Shown here piece after piece: positions 1 through 8,783 of a stretch of 18,835 nucleotides of DNA. The first letter of the stretch is position 1, and the number at the start of each line of letters is the position of its first letter. Source of the stretch: an uncultured Flavobacterium sp. (GTDB taxonomy: Bacteria; Bacteroidota; Bacteroidia; Flavobacteriales; Flavobacteriaceae); assembly GCF_937967675.1 (NCBI RefSeq), contig NZ_CALBSN010000182.1, positions 1-18,835 of the forward strand, in the 5' to 3' direction. The notes beneath the pieces are model-generated. The model was not told where the DNA came from and ran no database searches. It saw only the letters and a program-made list of their open reading frames with translations. The position numbers and the translations under genes are program-made.

Positions 1-4
1 AAAA

Positions 5-36
5 AAAAGAGGACTGAAATAAATCAATCCTCTTTT
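5..36 (-). terminator. Intrinsic terminator downstream of the M43 protease gene
   Basis: A 9-bp perfect inverted repeat (AAAAGAGGA at 5-13 against TCCTCTTTT at 28-36) surrounds a 14-nt loop. Read on the minus strand, the hairpin ends in a run of eight U residues. It lies about 20 bp past the protease stop codon, as expected for its transcription terminator. The symmetric A/T flanks would let it work in both directions. Confidence 0.8.
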
Positions 37-56
37 AATTAGTAATTCAATTAAAA

Positions 57-2858
57 TTAATTTTTAATGAATTTTATAGTTTTAGAATTACCATCTCTTT
101 CTATAGTTATGAAATAAACGCCATTACTATAACTAGATGTATTGATTTTTAAGTCTGCTTGAGAACCTACTTTTTTATTTGAGATTTTTTGTCCTAAACT
201 GTTGTAGATTGTATAGCTTGTTGCAGTTTCAAAATCACCATTTAAACTAATGTTTAACTCATTAGTTGTTGGATTAGGATAGATTGATACTCCTGATAAC
301 AAATCAAAACTTTGAGTGCTTAAAGTAGCATCAGTTCCAAAATAATATGTTCCTGCTAAACCTGTGTTTGTAGTAGCAGTTAATGAAATATTTGTACCAA
401 ATGCAGCTAATGTTGTAGCATAAGTTGCAGTTTCTCCTCCTTTAAATACTTTAAGTGCAGTTCTTGTATTTCCAGTTGCTGTTTCCCAAGCTGCAATTTC
501 AGCCTCAGTAAAATAGAATTTTAATGTAGCGTTCCCTGAAGAGCTGTTAGTCGTTGGAGTAACTAAAAATGTTTTAGCCATTACTTTTAAGTTATTTGCA
601 GTGTTGCTTCCGTAATTAACTGCAGCAGCTCCAGCAGAAGTTTGACTTCTGTTTACTTCTACTGAAGTACATCCGTAATTGAAAGCGTTTGGAGTTGCAT
701 CTAACATAACATTCCCTGTTGAAGTATCTTTACTATAGAAAGTACCAGCGGTAGGAACAAATACTTGATATTTAGTTGCAGCATTAACTTCTGTTTGAAC
801 AGCTGTATTTGTTGTTTTAGTAATTAAAACATCATCTAACATGATAAGATTCATGTCAAAAGTGTTGTGGTGTCTAAAAACTAAATACACGGTTTGACCT
901 CCGTATGATGAAATATCAACATTTATAATATTTCTTTGTGTTGGTCCAGCTAATTCTGCATCGTTTATAACTGGAGTTTGAGCATTTAGAGTAGCTGTAG
1001 TAAATGTTGAAGGATTAACAGTAGTTAAATATACTGAATAATGTTCTTTATAAAAGCTTCCTCCTTGAGTTGTCCCTATCGCAAAGCTTAAATTTAGAGT
1101 ACCTGTTGGTAATGCAATAGCAGTTGGGGTGTAAAGAATATTATCAGGATTCAATCCATCTACACCGTCCCAAGATCTAGAGAAAGCAAGATTAGTTGTG
1201 AAACCAATAGCTGTTGAGTTGGTGCTTGGAAGAGAGATACCCCAATTATTAGTATCACCATCTAAGTCTTTAATACCTGTAATTAAAGTTGGAGAAGGGT
1301 CAAAAGTTTCACTTAATAGTGTAACAAGGGTTGTTGAAGAGGAAGCAACGTCATTATCAATTATTGAAACTGATAAAGTTGATTTACTTGTTATAATTGT
1401 TCCATCTCCTCCATTAGCATTAACAGTCATTGTTATTTTAACAGTTTCAACTGGTTCAACAATTCCATCATTGAAATATCTAATTGTTAAAGTTTGATTT
1501 GCAGTTGAACCAGAGTTAAATGTAACTGTTGGTGTTAAAATTTGGAAATCTACATTGTTTGTTGCTGTGCTTGTACCGTCAACAGCAAAAGTTACTACAG
1601 CATTAGAAGTTGGTGCTTTAATAATTGATAAATTGTAGTTTACATCTGTAAAACTGCAACTTGTAGTTTCTACAACCTCACATTTTCCAGCGCCTTGGTT
1701 AAAGTAAATTCCTGCAGATGGTGCAGTTGCACCATTTGATGCGTTAAGGGTACTTCTTCTAGGAGAATTAGCCATTACAGTTTGCATACGCAGTTTTTGC
1801 TCTGCTGTAAAAGTATCCATACATGCATCATTTGTATAATCCATATAATTTTGTATCATGTCATTTCCAGGTGTCACTGTACATGTATTTACAACAATAC
1901 ATTCGTAGTTTGGTTCACTAGCGGCTGGCGTATCCGCACAATAATCTTTGGTTGTATTTGTATTTGCAAGAGGGCATGTTGAGTCATCTCCCCATATATG
2001 TCTTAGACCTAACCAATGCCCTACTTCATGTGTCATAGTTCTTCCTAAGTTATAAGTAGAGTTTAAAATAAATGAACCATCATTTTCAGCTATTGTTCCA
2101 AATGCATCATATGATGCTACAACTCCATCAGTATTTGCAGTAGTTGTTCCAGCTGGAATACCAGTCAGAGTTGAACCAGTTGGGAATTGTGCATATCCTA
2201 ATACTCCATCTAAATCTCCACTGAATCTAAAAGTCCACATATTTAAGTATTTAGTTGGATCCCAAATAGTGTTAGCTTTTTCAGTTTCTACAGCAGCTCG
2301 ATTATAACTAGCTGTCGTTGTTTGAACTCTATCAATTCCATTAGTTGGATTTCCATTTGGATCTCTTTTTGCAAGAATAAAATTGATTTCGGCATCTACT
2401 GCTAAACCAGTTGAGTTTGCCCCTCCAGGTGTTCCAGCTAAACGTCTGAAGTCTTGATTTAATACATTAATTTGCGAAATTGCTTGCGCGTCTGTGATAT
2501 TTTCTCCCGTTCCTAAACAGTCACCATTATGAATAATGTGAATTACAACAGGTATATTATATACAGCTTGAATGTTTCTTCCAGCTGCTCTGTCAGCTCT
2601 GATTTGATCAATTAGTGGAGAAAGCCAATTTTCAAATTCTAAAATGGATTCTCTTTGAGGATTTGTTGACTTTAAGAATGTTTCATTTTCTGAAGTGTAA
2701 CATCTAATATGTCCACTTGGGGTTCTTTCTTGGCTAGGGACTTCAATTTGTCTCCCAAATTGTTGAGCTTTTTTTTCTTTGATATTTTGTCCAAAACAAA
2801 CAGAGGTAGTTAAAGTTAGAAATAAAAAAGAAAATAAATTAAAAGTAATTTTTTTCAT
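57..2858 (-). CDS. Secreted M43-type (pappalysin-like) zinc metalloprotease with T9SS sorting domain
   Basis: A predicted secreted zinc endopeptidase of 933 residues. It opens with a signal peptide (MKKITFNLFSFLFL, probable cleavage after CFG near residue 23), then a propeptide-like region. The catalytic domain carries HEVGHWLGLRH at residues 277-287 (three His ligands and the catalytic Glu) and a Met-turn in NYMDY at Met339. This pattern is typical of the M43 cytophagalysin/pappalysin family. A Calx-beta-like domain follows (about 400-505, ending IIDND), then a beta-rich region resembling a cleaved-adhesin/MAM-like domain (about 510-680). The last ~84 residues (SIYPNPTTNELNIS to the end) form a type A T9SS C-terminal sorting domain, so the protein should cross the outer membrane and be released or anchored at the surface. 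An in-frame upstream start at 2912 would put charged and Cys residues before the signal peptide, so the Met at 2858 is preferred. The substrate is unknown. Confidence 0.9.
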   Translation of the reverse strand: MKKITFNLFSFLFLTLTTSVCFGQNIKEKKAQQFGRQIEVPSQERTPSGHIRCYTSENETFLKSTNPQRESILEFENWLSPLIDQIRADRAAGRNIQAVYNIPVVIHIIHNGDCLGTGENITDAQAISQINVLNQDFRRLAGTPGGANSTGLAVDAEINFILAKRDPNGNPTNGIDRVQTTTASYNRAAVETEKANTIWDPTKYLNMWTFRFSGDLDGVLGYAQFPTGSTLTGIPAGTTTANTDGVVASYDAFGTIAENDGSFILNSTYNLGRTMTHEVGHWLGLRHIWGDDSTCPLANTNTTKDYCADTPAASEPNYECIVVNTCTVTPGNDMIQNYMDYTNDACMDTFTAEQKLRMQTVMANSPRRSTLNASNGATAPSAGIYFNQGAGKCEVVETTSCSFTDVNYNLSIIKAPTSNAVVTFAVDGTSTATNNVDFQILTPTVTFNSGSTANQTLTIRYFNDGIVEPVETVKITMTVNANGGDGTIITSKSTLSVSIIDNDVASSSTTLVTLLSETFDPSPTLITGIKDLDGDTNNWGISLPSTNSTAIGFTTNLAFSRSWDGVDGLNPDNILYTPTAIALPTGTLNLSFAIGTTQGGSFYKEHYSVYLTTVNPSTFTTATLNAQTPVINDAELAGPTQRNIINVDISSYGGQTVYLVFRHHNTFDMNLIMLDDVLITKTTNTAVQTEVNAATKYQVFVPTAGTFYSKDTSTGNVMLDATPNAFNYGCTSVEVNRSQTSAGAAAVNYGSNTANNLKVMAKTFLVTPTTNSSSGNATLKFYFTEAEIAAWETATGNTRTALKVFKGGETATYATTLAAFGTNISLTATTNTGLAGTYYFGTDATLSTQSFDLLSGVSIYPNPTTNELNISLNGDFETATSYTIYNSLGQKISNKKVGSQADLKINTSSYSNGVYFITIERDGNSKTIKFIKN

Positions 2859-3018
2859 AATAAATTCAGTTAGAATAATAACGCAAGTTACATTTGTTTT
2901 ACAAAAAAACAAAATCTATTATTTTTTTATTGTTTTTCTTTGTAAGAATTCAATATATGAAATTTATTTATTCATATGGTTTTTAACAAAAAACAAGTGT
3001 TTTTTTTTAAAAAAATGT

Positions 3019-3046
3019 TTGATTGTTTGTTTTTTTTATAGATTTG
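3019..3046 (+). promoter_or_regulatory. Bacteroidetes-type promoter for the reprolysin-like protease gene
   Basis: TTG at 3019-3021, a 17-nt spacer, then TAGATTTG at 3039-3046. This fits the flavobacterial consensus TTG-N17-20-TANNTTTG. Transcription would begin near 3050, about 24 nt before the ATG at 3074. The promoter lies inside the longer open frame starting at 3023, so it supports the downstream start codon. Confidence 0.7.
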
Positions 3047-3073
3047 CTCATTAACCTTAAATTTAACCTAAAA

Positions 3074-6000
3074 ATGAAAAAAAATTTACTATTATTTTTT
3101 CTTGTGATTTTTTTAATGAACAATGGTTATTCACAGAATAAAACTATGTGGAGTCCCTTGTCAGAGAAAGAAATTGAAAGTTCTCCTAAAGTGAGAAGAG
3201 CTTCTTTCCCTCAAGAGTATACATTATGGAAATTAGACATTGTAGCTCTTAAAGAAAAATTGAGAAATGCCCCAATAAGAGGGCAATTTACACACAGACA
3301 ATCAAACATTGTTATTCAGTTACCTAACGCAGAAGGTAAGCTAGAACAATTTAGAGTACTAGAAACTCCAATTATGGAACCTGAATTGGCTGCTAAATTT
3401 CCAACAATTAAATCTTATGTTGGTAAAGGAGTTGACGATGTTACAGCAACCGCAAGATTTTCAGTTACTGAATTTGGATTGCATAGTATGACATTATCAG
3501 CTGGTAAAAGTACAGCTTTTATTGATCCATATACTGAAGATGCACAAAATTATATTGTTTATAATAGAGCAAGTTTAGTTAGTGACGGACAAACATTTGA
3601 ATGTTTAACTAATAATGATGTTCACTTACCATCTTTAGAAAATGATCGTAGAGCTTTTTCTACATTCAGATCAGATACAGATGATAAAAAACTAAGAACC
3701 TACAGATTAGCACAATCATGTACAGCTGAATATGGAAATTTATTTCGTGGTAATTCTCTAGATCCTTTAGCAACACAAAAATCAAGAATCCAAGCTCAAA
3801 TGGCGATTACTATGACACGTGTTAATGGTGTTTATGAGAACGATCTTGCAATCACAATGATTTTTGTTGCTAATAATGATGCTGTAATTTATTTGGGTGC
3901 AACAGGTTCAGATCCTTGGAGTGGTGAATATAATGTCCAAACAGGAGTTACAATTGATGCCAACGTTGGATTCAATAATTATGACATAGGTCATAACTTT
4001 AACACTTCAGGTGGAGGAAATGCTGGTTGTATAGGTTGTGTTTGTAGTCCAAGTACAAATCCCAATGGAGGTTTTCATAAAGGAACTGGTATGACAGGTC
4101 GTTCAAATCCAACAGGAGATGCTTTTGATATTGATTATGTAGCTCATGAAATGGGGCATCAATTTGGAGGATTTCACACCCAAAGTAGTTCGAATTGTCG
4201 TTCAGGAAGTGGTACTACAGAAGTTGAACCAGGTTCAGGATCAACTATTATGGCTTATGCTGGTATTTGTTCTGCTAACGTGCAAAGTAATAGTGACTCA
4301 TATTTTGGATATGTAAACATAAGAGACATTATGGAAAACGTTAAATTTGGTATTAGTCAACCTACTTTGCCAATAACTAATTTAACAAATAATCCACCTA
4401 CTGCAAATGCTGGTAGAGATTATGTAATACCTAAATCTACAGCCTTTATGTTGGTAGGTCAAGGATCCGATCCTGAAGGAGACCCTCTTACCTACACATG
4501 GGAACAAAATGACCCACAAAATCCAAGCACATCATTAGCTCCAATTGCTTCTAGAGTAGCTGGTCCAATGTTCAGATCTATTTGGGGTACATCTTCTCCA
4601 GTTCGATATTTGCCTAATATGGCAACGGTATTATCAGGAGCTACCGCAAATACATGGGAGGTTTGCCCTTCTGTAGCAAGAGACTTAAATTTCTCATTAA
4701 CTGTTAGAGATAATAATTCTGGAATTGGTCAAACAGCTACTGATTTAATGAAGGTTACCGTTGATGGTGTTGCAGGACCTTTTGTTGTAAATGCTCCTAA
4801 TAGTCTAGTGTCTTGGCAAGCAGGAACAAATCAAAATGTTTCATGGAATGTTGCAGGAACTGATTCAAATGGTGTTAATGCAAAATTTGTTGATATATAC
4901 TTGTCTACTAATGGAGGTACAACATTTCCAATTTTATTAGCTAGTAAAGTTCCTAATGATGGTTCGGAAATAGTTACAGTACCAAATATTCTAGGAACAA
5001 CTAATAGAATAATGGTGAAAGGTTGGGATAATATATTCTTCGATGTTTCAAATACTAATTTCACTATAACAGCGCCTGCAAATACAATGGCAATATCCTT
5101 TAATGGAATTGAAGGAGAGCAAAATAAATCTATTTGTCAAGGGGCAACTATTAATTATACAATTGATTATAAAGCTTTGGGCGGTTTTACCGGAACAACT
5201 ACTTTTACGGCTACTGGTAATCCTGCAGGAACAACGGTATCTTTTTCACCAACATCAACAAATTCAGATGGAAGTGTAACGATGTCAATTACTAATACCG
5301 CAGGAGCAGTTGCAGGGTTTTATAATATTATAGTAACTGCAACATCTGGCGCCATTGTAAAAACAGCTCCATTTTATTTAGATTTATTGAGTAATAATTT
5401 TGGAACTCAAAATTTATCAGCACCAGCTAATAATACAATTAATCAATTTGCAAACTTAACTCTAAGTTGGCCAGCAAATGGTGCTGCAACATCTTATGAT
5501 ATTCAAGTAGCAACTGATGCAGCATTCGCGTCAATTGTTTATAGTGGTAATATTGTAGGGACTAGCTATGCTTTAAATGGTTTGTCAGATGCAACTATTT
5601 ATTATTGGAGGGTTAAGCCTAAAAATGCTGGTTGCGAAGGAGTTTTTAGTGCTACTTATAATTTTAAAACAGGGCAAACGAATTGTGCTTTAACAGCAAG
5701 TACTGATGTTCCAAAAACAATTGTGGGTACTGGTGCAAATACTATAACTTCTACTTTGAACGTTGCATCAGGTGTTGTAATTACAGATTTAAATGTTAAT
5801 TTAAATATTACACATACATACATTCAAGATTTAACTATTAGATTAACTAGTCCATTGGGTACTATTGTAAATTTATTAGTTGAACCATGTGGTGATAATG
5901 ATAATATGAATGTAACTATAGATGATTCTGGTTCGGCTGTTATTTGTGGTACTGGAAATCCTTCATTATCAGGAGTAGTTGTTCCTTCACAAGCTTTGTC

Positions 6001-6385
6001 AACTTTTAATGGGCAAAATTCTACAGGTACATGGACACTTACTGTTGTTGATGGATATTCAGGCGATGGTGGAACATTAAATAGTTGGGGTTTAAATTTT
6101 TGTACAACTCAGCCGTTAAGTATAAATACCAATCAGATTAATGATTTGGTTCTTTATCCTAACCCAAATAATGGTAGTTTTAATATTCAATTTAGTTCTA
6201 ACTCAGGAAATGATATTAAAGTGAATATTCATGATGTTAGAGGAAGAGAAATCTTTAATAAATCCTACAATAATAATGGATTATTTAATGAAAATTTACA
6301 ATTAAACAATGTTCAATCTGGTATTTATCTTGTAACTGTTCAAGATGGAGCAAGAAAAGAAATAAAGAAAATTGTAGTTCAATAA
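3074..6385 (+). CDS. Secreted reprolysin-like (M12B-type) zinc metalloprotease with P-domain and T9SS sorting domain
   Basis: A predicted extracellular multidomain protease of 1103 residues. The signal peptide (MKKNLLLFFLVIFLMNNGYS) is followed by a propeptide (about 25-210). The catalytic domain carries HEMGHQFGGFH at residues 358-368 and a Met-turn at Met393 in STIMAYAG, as in metzincins of the reprolysin type. After it come a PKD/cadherin-like region (about 438-565, NPPTANAGRD), further Ig-like stretches, and a fibronectin III-like domain (about 776-868, ending YYWRVKP...FKTG). A proprotein-convertase P-domain follows (about 872-1010, with TIRLTSPLGT and GTWTLTVVD). The protein ends in a T9SS C-terminal sorting domain from about residue 1025 (LVLYPNPNNGSFNIQ). 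The start at 3074 is chosen because the longer frame from 3023 begins with non-signal residues and overlaps the promoter. The gene is divergent from the M43 protease gene. Substrate unknown; a nutritional or virulence role is inference only. Confidence 0.9.
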   Translation: MKKNLLLFFLVIFLMNNGYSQNKTMWSPLSEKEIESSPKVRRASFPQEYTLWKLDIVALKEKLRNAPIRGQFTHRQSNIVIQLPNAEGKLEQFRVLETPIMEPELAAKFPTIKSYVGKGVDDVTATARFSVTEFGLHSMTLSAGKSTAFIDPYTEDAQNYIVYNRASLVSDGQTFECLTNNDVHLPSLENDRRAFSTFRSDTDDKKLRTYRLAQSCTAEYGNLFRGNSLDPLATQKSRIQAQMAITMTRVNGVYENDLAITMIFVANNDAVIYLGATGSDPWSGEYNVQTGVTIDANVGFNNYDIGHNFNTSGGGNAGCIGCVCSPSTNPNGGFHKGTGMTGRSNPTGDAFDIDYVAHEMGHQFGGFHTQSSSNCRSGSGTTEVEPGSGSTIMAYAGICSANVQSNSDSYFGYVNIRDIMENVKFGISQPTLPITNLTNNPPTANAGRDYVIPKSTAFMLVGQGSDPEGDPLTYTWEQNDPQNPSTSLAPIASRVAGPMFRSIWGTSSPVRYLPNMATVLSGATANTWEVCPSVARDLNFSLTVRDNNSGIGQTATDLMKVTVDGVAGPFVVNAPNSLVSWQAGTNQNVSWNVAGTDSNGVNAKFVDIYLSTNGGTTFPILLASKVPNDGSEIVTVPNILGTTNRIMVKGWDNIFFDVSNTNFTITAPANTMAISFNGIEGEQNKSICQGATINYTIDYKALGGFTGTTTFTATGNPAGTTVSFSPTSTNSDGSVTMSITNTAGAVAGFYNIIVTATSGAIVKTAPFYLDLLSNNFGTQNLSAPANNTINQFANLTLSWPANGAATSYDIQVATDAAFASIVYSGNIVGTSYALNGLSDATIYYWRVKPKNAGCEGVFSATYNFKTGQTNCALTASTDVPKTIVGTGANTITSTLNVASGVVITDLNVNLNITHTYIQDLTIRLTSPLGTIVNLLVEPCGDNDNMNVTIDDSGSAVICGTGNPSLSGVVVPSQALSTFNGQNSTGTWTLTVVDGYSGDGGTLNSWGLNFCTTQPLSINTNQINDLVLYPNPNNGSFNIQFSSNSGNDIKVNIHDVRGREIFNKSYNNNGLFNENLQLNNVQSGIYLVTVQDGARKEIKKIVVQ

Positions 6386-6403
6386 TTGAATTTCTAATTA
6401 TAG

Positions 6404-6432
6404 AAAAAGGGAAGTTTTAAGCTTCCCTTTTT
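6404..6432. terminator. Bidirectional terminator between the protease gene and pth
   Basis: An 11-bp perfect stem (AAAAAGGGAAG at 6404-6414 with CTTCCCTTTTT at 6422-6432) has a 7-nt loop and A/T tracts on both sides. It sits between convergent genes ending at 6385 and 6432 and would stop transcripts from both. The last base of the stem is the first base of the pth stop triplet on the minus strand. Confidence 0.85.
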
Positions 6433-7049
6433 TATTTTCCATTATACGCATTCATGGTATTGTTTAAACCTGCTAAAGCGAAAGATTTTATTATTTCTGA
6501 ACTAATTTCTAATCGCTCTTTTAGTTTTTCTTTTTCTTCTTCTGACCATTCACCTAAAACATAATCAACTTGTTGCCCCTTTTTAAAAGCATCACTAATT
6601 CCAAATCTATATCTAGGATACTCTGTTGAATTTAATAATAATTGAATGTTTTTAAGTCCGTTATGACCGCCGTCACTTCCTTTGGTTTTGATTCGGATGG
6701 TTCCAAATGCCAAATTCAAATCATCGGTAATAACTAACATATTTTCTTTTTCGATGTTTTCCTTTTCTAGCCAATATTTTACCGCTTTACCGCTTAAATT
6801 CATATAAGTATTTGGCTTTAGTAATAATAGAGTTCTTCCTTTTATTTTTAGTTCGGCTATTTCACCCAATTTTACGGTTTGAAAAGAAATTCCTTCCTTG
6901 TTGGCTAAATAATCCAAAACTTTAAATCCGATATTGTGTCTTGTATTTGCATATTCTGAGCCAATATTTCCTAGCCCTACGATTAAGAATTTCTTCATGG
7001 GTAAACGCTCTTGTTTTTGTTTTTTAAATAGATTTGATAGCCATATCAT
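6432..7049 (-). CDS. pth: Peptidyl-tRNA hydrolase
   Basis: Cleaves the ester bond of peptidyl-tRNAs that drop off ribosomes, recycling tRNA in the cytoplasm. The chain has the family hallmarks: FLIVGLGNIG with Asn28, NTRHNIGF with the catalytic His38, NTYMN (substrate-binding Asn), VITDDLNL with the conserved Asp, and GGHNGLKN. The length is 205 residues. The chosen ATG at 7049 gives an 17-residue extension (MIWLSNLFKK...) before the canonical MKKFLIVGLGN. From memory, such extensions occur in flavobacterial homologues. The Met at 6998 is the alternative start and gives the classical length. A TACTTTTG element at 7054-7061 ends only 4 nt before the 7049 ATG, which would make that start nearly leaderless or favour 6998. 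The gene follows rplY but a strong terminator separates them. Confidence 0.93.
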   Translation of the reverse strand: MIWLSNLFKKQKQERLPMKKFLIVGLGNIGSEYANTRHNIGFKVLDYLANKEGISFQTVKLGEIAELKIKGRTLLLLKPNTYMNLSGKAVKYWLEKENIEKENMLVITDDLNLAFGTIRIKTKGSDGGHNGLKNIQLLLNSTEYPRYRFGISDAFKKGQQVDYVLGEWSEEEKEKLKERLEISSEIIKSFALAGLNNTMNAYNGK

Positions 7050-7053
7050 AATG

Positions 7054-7061
7054 CAAAAGTA
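7054..7061 (-). promoter_or_regulatory. Possible -7 element for pth
   Basis: The minus strand reads TACTTTTG, a perfect TANNTTTG match, just downstream of the rplY terminator, where pth would need its own promoter. No TTG is found at the usual 17-20 nt distance, and the predicted start of transcription nearly coincides with the ATG at 7049. The element is therefore only tentative. Confidence 0.35.
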
Positions 7062-7093
7062 ATGCAAAGTTTAGATAGATAAAAGCATAAAAA

Positions 7094-7117
7094 AAGCACC
7101 AGTAAAAACTGATGCTT
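7094..7117 (-). terminator. Intrinsic terminator after rplY
   Basis: On the minus strand the hairpin AAGCATCAGT / ACTGGTGCTT (one G-U pair, short U-rich loop) is followed by a run of U residues. It lies 24 bp past the rplY stop codon and ahead of pth, so it should end or attenuate prs-rplY transcripts before pth. Confidence 0.8.
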
Positions 7118-7140
7118 CTTTTGTATAGATTGAAAAGAAA

Positions 7141-7743
7141 TTATTTTTTCTTTTTTGCTCCTTTTTCTGCTTTTGCTGCTTCTTGAGCTGCTTTCATTGC
7201 CGCACGAGAAATTCTCACTTGACAAACTACAGTATTATCTGGGTGCATTAATTTAAAATTGTTAGTTTCAATTTTAGTAACATACAACTTGTTACCCATT
7301 TGTAATTCTGAAATATTAGCTTCAACGAAGTCAGGTAAGAATTTAGGTAAAGCTTTTACTTTTAAACGACGTTGGTTTAAACGTAAAACACCTCCTAATA
7401 ATACCCCTGGAGAGGTTCCTGTAACTTTAACTGGTACTTCCATGATGATTTCTTTATCATCACTTAATTGGAAGAAGTCGATGTGTAAAATTTTGTCAGA
7501 AACTGGGTGGAATTGAATGTCTTGCATGATAACATTGTAAGACGTTCCGTTTAACTCAACTACAACTGTGTGTGCGTTTGGAGTGTAAACCAAATCTTTA
7601 AATGCTCTTTCGTCTGCAACAAAATGAACTGGTTGATTTCCTCCGTAGATAACGCAAGGAACCATTCCAGCATCACGTACGGCTTTAGTTGCCTTTTTAC
7701 CTACGCTTTCTCTTTCTGATCCTTTAATCGTAATTGATTTCAT
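7141..7743 (-). CDS. rplY: 50S ribosomal protein L25 / general stress protein Ctc
   Basis: A 5S rRNA-binding protein of the large ribosomal subunit, 200 residues long. This is the long (Ctc/TL5) form: an N-terminal L25 beta-barrel domain (about 1-93, with VRDAGMVPCVIYGG and MQDIQFHPVSDKILHIDFFQL) followed by a C-terminal TL5 beta domain (about 95-185, with VPVKVTGTSPGVLLGGVL). It ends in an Ala/Lys-rich basic tail. The order prs then rplY with a 47-nt gap on the same strand is common in flavobacteria and suggests co-transcription from the prs promoter. The ATG at 7743 begins exactly at the conserved N-terminus (MKSITIKGSERESVGKKA). Nothing unusual in the sequence. Confidence 0.97.
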   Translation of the reverse strand: MKSITIKGSERESVGKKATKAVRDAGMVPCVIYGGNQPVHFVADERAFKDLVYTPNAHTVVVELNGTSYNVIMQDIQFHPVSDKILHIDFFQLSDDKEIIMEVPVKVTGTSPGVLLGGVLRLNQRRLKVKALPKFLPDFVEANISELQMGNKLYVTKIETNNFKLMHPDNTVVCQVRISRAAMKAAQEAAKAEKGAKKKK

Positions 7744-7790
7744 TGTAAAATATATATAATTAATAAATACTTATTAAAGTGGTTGTTTGA

Positions 7791-8732
7791 TTACATCAAA
7801 AATTTACCACTGATTGAGTTGTTGTTTTGTACCATATGCATTACTTCTGCAAATAATGGGGCGCAACTTACAACTTTAATTTTTTTCGATTCTTTCTTTA
7901 AAGGAATAGAATCGGTAACAATTAATTCTAACAATTTAGAATTTTCTATTTTTTCATACGCTTCACCTGATAAAATTGGGTGCGTACATATTGCTCTTAC
8001 GCTTAATGCTCCTTTTTCCATCATTACATCAGCGGCTTTTGCTAATGTTCCTCCCGTGTCAATCATATCGTCAACTAAAATAACATTTCTCCCTTTTACA
8101 TCTCCGATTAGCTCCATTGTGTCAATTACATTCGCTTTTTTTCTTTGCTTGTAACAAACTACTACATCAGATTCTAAAAATTTAGAATAGGCATAAGCTC
8201 TTTTTGAACCACCCATGTCTGGAGATGCAATAGTTAAATTTTCTAAATTTAAACTTGTCACATAAGGTAAAAAGATAGTTGAAGCAAATAAATGGTCCAC
8301 TGGTTTTTCAAAGAACCCTTGAATTTGATCAGCATGTAAATCCATAGTCATAATTCGGGTTGCTCCAGCAGTTTCTAAAAGTTTTGCAACTAATTTAGCT
8401 CCAATTGGCACTCTTGGTTTGTCTTTTCTGTCTTGTCTTGCCCAACCGAAGTAAGGAATAACCGCTGTAATATGACGTGCTGATGCTCTTTTTGCTGCAT
8501 CAATCATCAATAATAATTCCATTAAATTGTCCGAACTTGGGAAAGTGGAACAAACAAGGAATACGCGCAATCCTCTTATCGATTCTTCAAAAGAAGGCTG
8601 AAATTCGCCATCACTATATTTAGAGAACGTAATCTTACCTAGCGGAACACCATACTTTTCAGCAATTTGTTCGGCTAAATACACACTCTGAGAACATGCA
8701 AAAATTTTTGCTTCTGGTTCTTGATACAGCAT
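7791..8732 (-). CDS. prs: Ribose-phosphate pyrophosphokinase (PRPP synthetase)
   Basis: Transfers pyrophosphate from ATP to ribose 5-phosphate, making PRPP for purine, pyrimidine, NAD, histidine and tryptophan synthesis in the cytoplasm. The 313-residue length is normal. Visible motifs: FSDGE-type KYSDGEFQPSF (about 38-48), the catalytic-flexible region RQDRKDKPRVPI, the metal/ATP-binding DLHADQIQGFF (about 131-141), and the PRPP-binding signature VDDMIDTGGTL at residues 220-230. The ATG at 8732 gives MLYQEPEAKIFACSQS, which fits the family N-terminus. A promoter-like element lies about 50 nt upstream. It is divergent from the tRNA-Leu gene and is the first gene of the prs-rplY group. Confidence 0.97.
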   Translation of the reverse strand: MLYQEPEAKIFACSQSVYLAEQIAEKYGVPLGKITFSKYSDGEFQPSFEESIRGLRVFLVCSTFPSSDNLMELLLMIDAAKRASARHITAVIPYFGWARQDRKDKPRVPIGAKLVAKLLETAGATRIMTMDLHADQIQGFFEKPVDHLFASTIFLPYVTSLNLENLTIASPDMGGSKRAYAYSKFLESDVVVCYKQRKKANVIDTMELIGDVKGRNVILVDDMIDTGGTLAKAADVMMEKGALSVRAICTHPILSGEAYEKIENSKLLELIVTDSIPLKKESKKIKVVSCAPLFAEVMHMVQNNNSISGKFLM

Positions 8733-8783
8733 GTTAATTTATTGTTTAGTAGTTAGTTAGTGTTGTGTCGTGTAAACGAGGTG

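Noticed and set aside
1198..1497. 99-codon plus-strand open frame opposite the M43 protease
   Set aside because: It is antisense to the Calx-beta coding region. Its hydrophobic Val/Ile composition reflects the reverse complement of Thr/Asn-rich codons.
2859..2912. Upstream extension of the M43 protease (start at 2912)
   Set aside because: It would add 18 residues containing Cys, Lys and mixed hydrophobics before a perfectly good signal peptide (MKKITFNLF). Nothing supports translation there.
2910..2918. TAGATTTTG on the minus strand as a promoter for the M43 protease
   Set aside because: It has one base too many for TANNTTTG and no TTG at the usual distance, so it is not listed as a promoter.
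2920..3040. Poly-T/poly-A runs between the divergent proteases as phase-variation tracts
   Set aside because: The runs are about 7-9 bases long and ordinary for AT-rich intergenic DNA. One sequence cannot show length variation.
3023..3073. Upstream extension of the reprolysin-like protease (start at 3023)
   Set aside because: The extension overlaps the promoter, and the signal peptide begins cleanly at the ATG at 3074.
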